The translations under genes and the position numbers were made by a program. From Fidelibacterota bacterium (GTDB lineage: Bacteria; Fidelibacterota; UBA2242; JAFGTP01), in the NCBI GenBank assembly GCA_016934035.1, contig JAFGTP010000045.1, forward strand, positions 1 through 32,289: 32,289 nt of DNA, read 5' to 3'. Below, in pieces: positions 1-7,265 of this stretch. The notes below the pieces were generated by a model. It did no database searches. It saw nothing but the letters and a program-made list of their open reading frames with translations, and was not told the origin of the DNA. The number at the start of each line of letters is the position of its first letter. The stretch's first letter is position 1.

Positions 1-132
1 GATTATGGAAAATCATTCTACTGTAGAGCGAATATCCGATTCGCTTTTCAAATAAGCCGCCAGGATTATTTGAATACTTTCGAAGTTGCAATCCAAGAGG
101 TTCACCAGACATCGATTAGTCGAAGACATTGA
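1..132 (+). CDS. C-terminal end of a truncated gene, possibly a PLP-dependent aminotransferase/lyase
   Basis: The first frame is open from base 1 to a TGA at 130-132 and gives 43 residues, while the other two plus-strand frames close within about 55 bases. The gene's start lies outside the window. The tail has a pattern of the form R-x-N-I-R-F-A followed by an amphipathic helix (DYLNTFEVAIQEV). This loosely recalls the last strand and helix of fold-type I PLP enzymes such as the MalY/PatB and aspartate-aminotransferase-like groups. That family link is a weak inference from a short tail. The gap of about 90 bases to the next gene and a plausible promoter there suggest it ends a separate transcription unit. 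Confidence 0.4.
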   Translation, partial: DYGKSFYCRANIRFAFQISRQDYLNTFEVAIQEVHQTSISRRH

Positions 133-169
133 TTTTCTACCTCCGCTATTTTTATTTGTAATTCCAAAG

Positions 170-198
170 TTGAAAACCTAAATTACGCATTGTTATTT
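170..198 (+). promoter_or_regulatory. Candidate sigma70-type promoter for the DUF2905-ileS unit
   Basis: TTGAAA (170-175) and TTATTT (193-198) are separated by 17 bases, about 22 bases before the ATG of the small membrane gene. The spacing is ideal but the -10 box is only a partial match. AT-rich DNA produces such matches by chance, so this is tentative. Confidence 0.35.
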
Positions 199-220
199 TT
201 TAACTTAGTCTGGATAATAA

Positions 221-442
221 ATGTCGCAATTTGGAAAATTATTAGTCCTGTTTGGCTTTGTTCTGATCGTATCCGGAATTCTGGTGAGTTTCGGCAGAAA
301 CATTCCCTTTTTACAAAAACTGGGACACCTGCCCGGCGACCTGATTATCAAGAAAGATAACTTTGTACTCTATTTTCCCTGGGTGACCTGTGGGCTGATT
401 AGTATTTTTGTCTATGTAATTATGAAAATCTTTCGACGTTAG
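221..442 (+). CDS. DUF2905 family small inner-membrane protein
   Basis: This 73-residue protein has two predicted membrane helices (about residues 7-24 and 50-69) around a short loop containing LGHLPGDLIIKKDNFVLYFP. The G-x-LPGD-x-x-x-x-x-x-N-F-x-x-x-FP pattern between two helices is the signature of DUF2905, a widespread bacterial family of unknown function. The length is typical for the family. The start is an ATG after a weak GGAT. The stop codon lies within the strong ribosome-binding site of ileS, 12 bases upstream of its start, so the two genes are probably co-transcribed. The family is recognised with good confidence, but no biochemical role is established. Confidence 0.8.
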   Translation: MSQFGKLLVLFGFVLIVSGILVSFGRNIPFLQKLGHLPGDLIIKKDNFVLYFPWVTCGLISIFVYVIMKIFRR

Positions 443-454
443 GAGGAAAGAAGC

Positions 455-3400
455 GTGATAAAACAAGTACCTGCTAAAGTAGATTTTATCCAACTGGAAC
501 ACGAAATACTGGATATGTGGAAAAAGGAAGACATATTCAACAAACTTCGCGCAAAAAATGCCACTGGCCCGAAATGGCGATTTATCGACGGCCCCATCAC
601 AGCCAACAACCCAATGGGCGTCCATCATGCCTGGGGACGTTCGTTGAAAGATATATTTCATCGTTATAAAGCAATGCAGGGTTATCAAACCCGCTACCAG
701 AACGGATTTGACTGCCAGGGACTCTGGGTGGAAGTTGAAGTAGAAAAAGAACTGGGTTTCAAGTCCAAAACCGATATCGAAGAATATGGAGTCGAAAATT
801 TCGTTCAGCGCTGCAAAGAACGGGTGGAAAAATACGCCAAAGTTCAGACCGAGCAATCCATTCGCTTGGGATATTGGATGGACTGGGACAATTCCTACTT
901 TACCATGTCCGAAGAAAATAATTACACCATCTGGCAATTCCTCAAAAAATGTCATGAACGGGGCTGGATTTTCAAAGGCCACGATGTCATGCCCTGGTGT
1001 CCCAAATGCGGCGCAGCCCTCTCTGAGCATGAAATTGCCACCGAAGGCTACAAGGAAATGACCCATACCTCCATCACAGCAAAATTTCCCCTGAAAGACA
1101 AGAAAAACGAATATCTCCTGGTTTGGACAACCACTCCCTGGACCCTCTCTTCCAATACCGCCGCCGCTGTTCATCCGGACAAAGATTATATTAAAGTCAG
1201 ACAAAACGACAATATCTATTACCTGATTGAAGGCCGCAAAGAAATCCTGAAAGGCAAAGGTCCCTATGAGGTCCTTGAAAGCCTTAAAGGCAAAGATATG
1301 CTGGGCTGGGAATTTAACGGGCCTTTCGACGAACTGCCTGTTCAAAAAGGCGTTGTCCACAAAATCATCCCCTGGGAGGAAGTGACCGACTCCGAAGGCA
1401 CCGGAATTGTCCATATCGCACCGGGTTGCGGAAAAGAAGACCACCAGCTGGGTAAAGAACACAACCTGGCCATTATTGCACCCATCGATCAGTTTGGGAC
1501 CTATCTCGATGGTTTTGACTGGTTAAGCGGCAGAAATGTAGATGATGTCCTGGATGATATTCTTCAAAATTTGAGGGAAAAAGGCTACAATTACAGCTAC
1601 GATCCCTATACCCACCGCTATCCCGTTTGCTGGCGACATGGAACACCCCTGGTATTTCGCCTGGTGGATGAATGGTTCATCGCCATGGACGAAGTGCGTC
1701 ACGACATTATGGAAGTAACCAAACAGATTACCTGGATGCCCTCCTACGGACTGGACCGGGAACTTGATTGGTTACGCAACATGCACGATTGGATGATCTC
1801 AAAAAAACGTTTCTGGGGACTGGCGTTGCCGATCTATGAATGCGAATGCGGCAACATTGAGGTCATAGGCAGTCGTGAAGAACTACAGGCAAGGGCTGTT
1901 GAAGGCTGGGAAGAATTCGATGGCCATACACCCCATAAACCCTATATCGACAAAGTCAAAATCGCCTGCTCCAAATGCGGCAAAAAAGTCAGCAGAATTG
2001 AAGATGTCGGCAACCCCTGGCTGGATGCCGGAATTGTACCTTATTCCACCATCAAATACCGTTCAGATAAAGAATACTGGAATGAATGGTTCCCGGCTGA
2101 ATTCATTACCGAATCACTGCCCGGACAATTCAGAAACTGGTTTTATGTTCTCCTGGCTATGAGCACCGTTTTGGAAAACCGCCCGCCTTTTGAAAAAATT
2201 CTGGGCTATGCCCTTGTCAAAGATGAACATGGCGACGATATGCACAAAAGCGCCGGCAATGCAATCTGGTTTGATGACGCTGCCGAAAAAATGGGTGTGG
2301 ACGTCATGCGTTGGATGTATTCCAACCACAATCCCTTTACCAATCTGAACTTCGGATATTCCATCGCCACCGATACACGAAAAAAGCTGATCACACTTTG
2401 GAATTCCTACTCCTTTTTTGCCACCTATGCCGAACTGGACGGCTTTGATCCTCAAAAACATGTCGTGGAAAATAAAGACCTGGCCGAGCTGGACCTCTGG
2501 CTAAAAGCCCGCTTAAACCAGCTAATCCGGGAAGTCACAGAAGATTATGACGAGTATCGGGTAGATAAGGCCATGAAAGAAATTGATATCTTCATTGAAG
2601 ACCTGTCCAACTGGTATATTCGAAGAAGCCGCAGAAGATTCTGGAAATCCGATGATGATAAAAATAAATGGGCTGCTTACCAGACCCTGTACAATGCACT
2701 GACAGTCCTGGTTCAATTGCTGGCCCCGGTAATTCCTTTCATCACCGATTATATCTATCAGAACCTGGTCAGAAATGTCGATAAAAATGCCCCTCAAAGC
2801 ATTCATTTGACCGAATTTCCCAAGGCCGATGAAACCTCCATTGATGAAAACCTGATCAATAAAATCAATATGGTCATCAAACTGACCGGAATGGGCCGGG
2901 CTGCCAGAAATCTGGCCAATCTGAAAGTCAGACAGCCGCTGGCGGAACTGCTGATCAAAGCACCCGGCGATGCCACTGTTCTCAAAACCATGGAAACCCA
3001 GTTTAAAGAAGAACTCAACGTAAAATCAGTCCGTATCCTTGAGAGCGAAGGTGAGATAGTCGAATTTTCAGTCAAACCGAACTTTGTCTCCCTGAAAGAA
3101 AAATACCCCAAAGAGATGGGCCAGATAATCGCTGGGTTAAAAAAGGCTGAAGCCGCCGATATTGTAGCGCAATTAAATGACAAAGGGTTATTTCAAATAA
3201 ATCTGCCGGCTGGTAATATTATTCTTGAAAAAACCGACTTAATAGTTGAAAAAACCGGAAAAGAAGGTTATTCTGTAATCACTGAATATGATTTTATGGC
3301 TGCTGTCACCACAGCCCTGACACCGGAATTGATAAAAGAAGGACTGGTCCGGGATTTTATCCGTCAGATTCAAACCTTGAGAAAAGAAGCCGATTACAAA

Positions 3401-3592
3401 GTTGAAGACAGAATTTCAGTTGCGGTAGAGGCTTATGAAGAACTCAGGGAAGCAATTGAAGCATTCAAAGGATATTTCACCTCGGAGACCCTGACCAACG
3501 AACTGGTTTTTGAATATGCTGAAGGTGAAACCAACAGTGAAATCGAAATTGATGGCAATCCTGTCAAAGTCGCCATCACAAAGATACAATAA
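455..3592 (+). CDS. ileS: Isoleucyl-tRNA synthetase, divergent signature subtype
   Basis: A cytoplasmic class I aminoacyl-tRNA synthetase that charges tRNA-Ile. It is 1045 residues, the size of the long (type 2, eukaryote-like) IleRS group. The order is Rossmann core, CP1 editing insertion, zinc motifs (CPKCG near residue 182; CECG and CSKCG near 460-510), signature-loop region near 595, and anticodon-binding helices. The TTPWTL editing-domain motif and the WLDAG and F-R-N-W-F-Y core motifs are visible. The two class signatures are unusual: the HIGH site reads G-V-H-H (55-58) before AWGRSLKD, and the KMSKS site reads D-M-H-K-S (595-599). Translation starts at GTG 455, fixed by AGGAGGAAAG at 441-450. 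ValRS and LeuRS are the alternative assignments. The length, editing domain and zinc pattern favour IleRS. Confidence 0.88.
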   Translation: MIKQVPAKVDFIQLEHEILDMWKKEDIFNKLRAKNATGPKWRFIDGPITANNPMGVHHAWGRSLKDIFHRYKAMQGYQTRYQNGFDCQGLWVEVEVEKELGFKSKTDIEEYGVENFVQRCKERVEKYAKVQTEQSIRLGYWMDWDNSYFTMSEENNYTIWQFLKKCHERGWIFKGHDVMPWCPKCGAALSEHEIATEGYKEMTHTSITAKFPLKDKKNEYLLVWTTTPWTLSSNTAAAVHPDKDYIKVRQNDNIYYLIEGRKEILKGKGPYEVLESLKGKDMLGWEFNGPFDELPVQKGVVHKIIPWEEVTDSEGTGIVHIAPGCGKEDHQLGKEHNLAIIAPIDQFGTYLDGFDWLSGRNVDDVLDDILQNLREKGYNYSYDPYTHRYPVCWRHGTPLVFRLVDEWFIAMDEVRHDIMEVTKQITWMPSYGLDRELDWLRNMHDWMISKKRFWGLALPIYECECGNIEVIGSREELQARAVEGWEEFDGHTPHKPYIDKVKIACSKCGKKVSRIEDVGNPWLDAGIVPYSTIKYRSDKEYWNEWFPAEFITESLPGQFRNWFYVLLAMSTVLENRPPFEKILGYALVKDEHGDDMHKSAGNAIWFDDAAEKMGVDVMRWMYSNHNPFTNLNFGYSIATDTRKKLITLWNSYSFFATYAELDGFDPQKHVVENKDLAELDLWLKARLNQLIREVTEDYDEYRVDKAMKEIDIFIEDLSNWYIRRSRRRFWKSDDDKNKWAAYQTLYNALTVLVQLLAPVIPFITDYIYQNLVRNVDKNAPQSIHLTEFPKADETSIDENLINKINMVIKLTGMGRAARNLANLKVRQPLAELLIKAPGDATVLKTMETQFKEELNVKSVRILESEGEIVEFSVKPNFVSLKEKYPKEMGQIIAGLKKAEAADIVAQLNDKGLFQINLPAGNIILEKTDLIVEKTGKEGYSVITEYDFMAAVTTALTPELIKEGLVRDFIRQIQTLRKEADYKVEDRISVAVEAYEELREAIEAFKGYFTSETLTNELVFEYAEGETNSEIEIDGNPVKVAITKIQ

Positions 3593-3613
3593 GCCAAATT
3601 ATGGAGACCCAAA

Positions 3614-3997
3614 ATGGCAGAAACAAAGAAAAAGTGGAGTAAATCAGATATCCAGTATTTCAAGGACCTGGTTGAAAGAATGAGAAATGAAACACTTGAG
3701 GAAATTCGACGCCTGGAAAATAATATCAATGGCAAAAATGACAATGCTGGCGAAATGGAATCCTCCTATTCTTTTCATATGGCTGATGCCGGCACCGATT
3801 CTATGGAACGTGAAAAAGATTTCCTCTGGCTATCCAGGGCCAAAAAATATTTGGGACATTTAAATTCTGCGCTGGACAGAATCAGCCGGGATGTTTATGG
3901 TATTTGTATGGAATGCGGAGAACTGATCCCCAAAGAAAGACTGGAAGAAGTACCCCATACACAACATTGCGCAAAATGTAAAAACAAACCCAAATAA
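3614..3997 (+). CDS. DksA/TraR-type C4 zinc-finger protein
   Basis: A 127-residue cytoplasmic protein with an N-terminal coiled coil (about residues 10-45 and 65-92) and a C-terminal four-cysteine zinc finger at C98, C101, C119 and C122 (YGICMECGELIP ... CAKC). This is the layout of the DksA/TraR family, whose members enter the RNA polymerase secondary channel and, in the best-studied cases, act with ppGpp on stable-RNA and amino-acid promoters. It is shorter than E. coli DksA (151 residues), and the coiled-coil tip region reads HMADAGTD. The gene starts 21 bases after ileS with no promoter evident, so it probably belongs to the same transcript. Which target promoters it controls cannot be read from the sequence. 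Confidence 0.85.
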   Translation: MAETKKKWSKSDIQYFKDLVERMRNETLEEIRRLENNINGKNDNAGEMESSYSFHMADAGTDSMEREKDFLWLSRAKKYLGHLNSALDRISRDVYGICMECGELIPKERLEEVPHTQHCAKCKNKPK

Positions 3998-4005
3998 TTT
4001 TTATG

Positions 4006-4038
4006 CATGGCTGTCTTTTTCAACAAGGGACAGCCATG
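4006..4038 (+). terminator. Stem-loop after the dksA-like gene, possible terminator
   Basis: CATGGCTGTC (4006-4015) pairs perfectly with GACAGCCATG (4029-4038) across a 13-base loop, 9 bases after the stop codon. There is no T-run after the stem, so it may be a weak or factor-assisted terminator or a 3' end stabiliser. Confidence 0.4.
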
Positions 4039-4150
4039 TCTACTCATTCCCTATTTCCTCCCTCTTCAAAAACAAACCTTTATTTTAACCAGCAGTGATG
4101 TTAAATTTACCGAAATTTTTATTTAACTCATGAAAACCTAAGGTCAAAAA

Positions 4151-7120
4151 ATGAACAAATTTATCAAAATTCTAACCATCGCAATCTTCATTCAGTCACT
4201 TTTATGGGGCGCTTTCAAAACACCCCGTGAAGCCGAAATTTTTGCCCGCAACTGGCTTCGGAACAAAGGTTTAAGCAAAAGCGCCGCAAACAGCATTCAA
4301 AAAATCGAAACAAAAACTTTTCAGGAAACACCGGTTTTACACATCATCCATTTTCAGCCGGCCGGCTTCATGATCCTGGCCGCCGACGACAATACCCCCC
4401 CGGTACTGGCCTATTCTGAAGAGAGCCAGTTGGACATTCATTCCGAAAACCCCGGACTTCAGGCATTTCTCAGTCAGTACAGCCAAAGGGTTTACAAAAA
4501 TACCAAAATAGACAATCAAAGGACCCGGGCAATGTGGAACAATGTCGAATCTGTCAGCACACTATCCGATACCATTGTTCCTTTAGTCAAAACCCTTTGG
4601 GACCAGGGCTGGCCCTACAATAAATTTTGCCCTGTTGACAGTTCAGCAGGCTCCTACACCAATTACCGGGTCTGGGCCGGTTGTGTGGCAACCGCCATGT
4701 CCCAGATTATGAAATTTTACAATTATCCTGATTCAGGACGAGGAAGTCATTCCTATGTTCATGAAGAATATGATACACTGAGCATCAATCTGGATTCAGT
4801 GGGTTATGAATGGAGCAAAATGAGAAATGTCATCTTTAGCCACTCCCATGACACCCTGATCGACCCTATCGCCCAATTGATGTACCACTGCGGCGTGGCT
4901 GTAAATATGGGCTACGGTCCGCAAGGCTCCGGCGCCTTTTCACAGGATGTGCCACAGGTCATGATGGATTATTTCGACTATTCGCCTGAAACCCAGTATC
5001 TGAACAGAGCCAGTTACTCGGACGCCAACTGGAAAGAGCAGCTAAAAGCGGAATTGTCCGACGGACGCCCTATCTATTATTCCGGAAATGACGGCGAAGC
5101 GGGACATGCTTTTGTCTGCGACGGCTATGAAAAAAGAAAAACCGGTGATTACTTTCATTTCAACTGGGGGTGGTCAGGGTCCGGAAACGGCTATTTTACC
5201 ATCGATAATATGACTTTTAATTATGGCCAGGGCATCGTCATCAATTTCGCTCCCAAAGGGAAAATCGCAAAATTTAAAACCAATGTTCTCAAAGGCGTCG
5301 TGCCCCTGACCGTGCAATTTACTGACCTCACCGAAGATGAAACCCTCATTGCCTGGGAATGGGACTTCGACGGCGATGGCATAACAGATTCCGATGATCA
5401 GCATCCGACCTGGACCTACTCTGATTATGGCCATTTTTCCATCACCCTGCGGGTCACTGACGGAACCCATAGCTATCAGAAAACAGAGCCTAACCTGATT
5501 GAAGTAATCTCAAAAGATGAAATATACGGAAATATTACAGCAAACCGGACCCTTGAAGCCGGAATCATTAAAGTACTGGGTGATATTGCGATTCCGGAAA
5601 ATGTGACCCTGACAATATTGCCCGGAGCCGAAATGGTATTCCAGGGAAATTATGAATTAAAAGTGGATGGAAATATCATTGCAGAAGGTTCTCCGGACAA
5701 TAGAATTAAATTTTCCGTTTCAGATACCACCGGTTTCAGCAATTTCGACGGAAACTCCGGCGGCTGGAAAGGCATTTACCTCACCGGCAAGGCCAATGAC
5801 ACCACCAGTTTTAAATTTTGTGATTTTGAATTTGTTAAAAAAAGCAATGCCATCCGCAATATCAACAACAATAACCTCTTTCTTTACAAATGCACCTTCA
5901 GAAACAACATCGGCAGTGTCCTTGGTTTCTGGTTTAACCAGGAAAAACGAATCAAAATCGATAAATGTCTCTTTGAAAACAATATCAACCATGGTTCCAA
6001 TACCTATGCCAACTGGGGAACTGCCATCGTCGGATATTATGCAAATCTGGATATCACCAATTCAATCTTTGCCAACAATAAAATCATGAAAGCCGGCGTC
6101 ATCAACCTGGCCAATACCAGCACGCTTAACCTGGTTAACTGCACCATTACGGATAATTTGCCGCAGGAAAATACCCTGGCTGTCCTGGATTTCAGTACCG
6201 ATTCCGAACTCAATATTCAAAACACAATTTTATGGAATGACCAGGTTAATGAAATTCATTTTTCCGGTAAAAACAAAATTTCCCTTTCCTACACGGATTT
6301 ACAATCCGGCTTGTCCCAAATTTCAGGTGATGCACCTCATTTTTTACAATATGAGAACAATCTCAATGTTGATCCGCAATTTGCCGACAACACATACCAA
6401 TTGACCGGCTTGTCCCAGTGTATTGACCGGGGAACATTACCTGGAGATTCACTGATCATTGATTCGCTGGACTTCAAACTTGATTTCAGAATGTATTCCA
6501 ACGCAATTGATCTGGGCGCCCAGGAATATGCCGGCAACCCTGAAAATTTTGGTGTAGGCTTCACGGCCGATATCGATTCCGGCGGCAGCCCACTGGAAGT
6601 GACCTTTTCCGATACCACAAAAACTGACAATATCATATCAGTTCAATGGGATTTTGAAAATGACGGGACTTGGGATTCCGACGACCGGTCAGAAGTTGTC
6701 CATGTCTATGACCGCCCCGGTGTCTACTCAGTCAGCATGCTGGCACTCACAGCCGATTCCATTCCGGTATTTGTTCTTGCCCAGAACCTGGTTACGGTTT
6801 CCGGCGAGGCTGTGGCAATTGAAAAGAATTCTCTTGTTCCGGAAAATTTCTATCTCGCTCAGAATTTTCCCAACCCTTTCAACCCCAGCACAACCATTCA
6901 TTATGGATTGCCCGAACCGGCTGATGTTTTGCTGGAAATTTACAACCTGCTGGGCCAAAAAGTAACGACCCTGGAAAAAGCCCCCAAACCAGCCGGCCAT
7001 TATTCGGTAAAATGGCTGGGGACCAGTGATCTGGGGAAACCGGTACCCTCTGGAATTTATATCTATACGCTCAAATACAACCATATCAGGCTGAGCAACA
7101 AAATGTTTTTTATGAAATAA
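4151..7120 (+). CDS. Secreted C10 (streptopain-like) cysteine protease with PKD, beta-helix and T9SS-type tail
   Basis: A 989-residue exported protein. A signal peptide (about residues 1-20) is followed by a streptopain-type propeptide (about 22-125) and the C10 papain-fold protease domain (about 140-365). The nucleophile is Cys178 (WAGCVATAMSQIM), the general base is His319 (GHAFVCDGY), and the FHFNWGWSGSGNGYF motif follows. Next come a PKD domain (about 366-455, with WEWDFDGDGITDSDD), a right-handed parallel beta-helix region (about 455-795), a second PKD domain (about 795-880) and a C-terminal sorting domain (about 895-989, NFPNPFNPSTT, ending SNKMFFMK). The propeptide and the known family biology suggest it is made as a zymogen. 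The tail predicts export by a type IX-like system, although no such genes are in the window. It stands alone between a stem-loop and a terminator. The protease call is firm; the substrate is unknown. Confidence 0.9.
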   Translation: MNKFIKILTIAIFIQSLLWGAFKTPREAEIFARNWLRNKGLSKSAANSIQKIETKTFQETPVLHIIHFQPAGFMILAADDNTPPVLAYSEESQLDIHSENPGLQAFLSQYSQRVYKNTKIDNQRTRAMWNNVESVSTLSDTIVPLVKTLWDQGWPYNKFCPVDSSAGSYTNYRVWAGCVATAMSQIMKFYNYPDSGRGSHSYVHEEYDTLSINLDSVGYEWSKMRNVIFSHSHDTLIDPIAQLMYHCGVAVNMGYGPQGSGAFSQDVPQVMMDYFDYSPETQYLNRASYSDANWKEQLKAELSDGRPIYYSGNDGEAGHAFVCDGYEKRKTGDYFHFNWGWSGSGNGYFTIDNMTFNYGQGIVINFAPKGKIAKFKTNVLKGVVPLTVQFTDLTEDETLIAWEWDFDGDGITDSDDQHPTWTYSDYGHFSITLRVTDGTHSYQKTEPNLIEVISKDEIYGNITANRTLEAGIIKVLGDIAIPENVTLTILPGAEMVFQGNYELKVDGNIIAEGSPDNRIKFSVSDTTGFSNFDGNSGGWKGIYLTGKANDTTSFKFCDFEFVKKSNAIRNINNNNLFLYKCTFRNNIGSVLGFWFNQEKRIKIDKCLFENNINHGSNTYANWGTAIVGYYANLDITNSIFANNKIMKAGVINLANTSTLNLVNCTITDNLPQENTLAVLDFSTDSELNIQNTILWNDQVNEIHFSGKNKISLSYTDLQSGLSQISGDAPHFLQYENNLNVDPQFADNTYQLTGLSQCIDRGTLPGDSLIIDSLDFKLDFRMYSNAIDLGAQEYAGNPENFGVGFTADIDSGGSPLEVTFSDTTKTDNIISVQWDFENDGTWDSDDRSEVVHVYDRPGVYSVSMLALTADSIPVFVLAQNLVTVSGEAVAIEKNSLVPENFYLAQNFPNPFNPSTTIHYGLPEPADVLLEIYNLLGQKVTTLEKAPKPAGHYSVKWLGTSDLGKPVPSGIYIYTLKYNHIRLSNKMFFMK

Positions 7121-7129
7121 AAGATATTG

Positions 7130-7209
7130 AAAAGAGACGGCTTTTTTTTGAAAAAATTGATTGGGCGGAACATACTGATCATTCAAAAAAGAGTCGTCTC
7201 TTTTTTTTT
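7130..7209 (+). terminator. Strong intrinsic terminator after the C10 protease gene
   Basis: A 23-base left arm (7130-7152, starting AAAAGAGACGGC) pairs with a right arm (7182-7204, ending GTCGTCTCTTTT). All positions pair if two G-T wobbles are allowed, across a 29-base loop. A T-run (7201-7209) ends the structure. The arms also carry T- and A-runs, so it may work in both directions. Confidence 0.8.
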
Positions 7210-7228
7210 AAATAGTTTCAAAAATCAA

Positions 7229-7258
7229 TTGATAATTCCTGATTTTTTCGCCTATCTT
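7229..7258 (+). promoter_or_regulatory. Candidate promoter placing the start site at or next to the ATG (leaderless mRNA)
   Basis: TTGATA (7229-7234) and TATCTT (7253-7258) are 18 bases apart. The ATG of the sugar-transferase-like gene begins 8 bases after the -10 box, and no Shine-Dalgarno sequence lies between. If the promoter is real, the transcript would be leaderless or nearly so. Confidence 0.35.
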
Positions 7259-7265
7259 AAAAGCA

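Noticed and set aside
311..1462. A long open frame (383 codons) on the minus strand over ileS
   Set aside because: It lies antisense to a clearly recognised gene, is rich in Phe/Gly as reversed coding DNA tends to be, and has no ribosome-binding site or family match. It is a codon-bias shadow.
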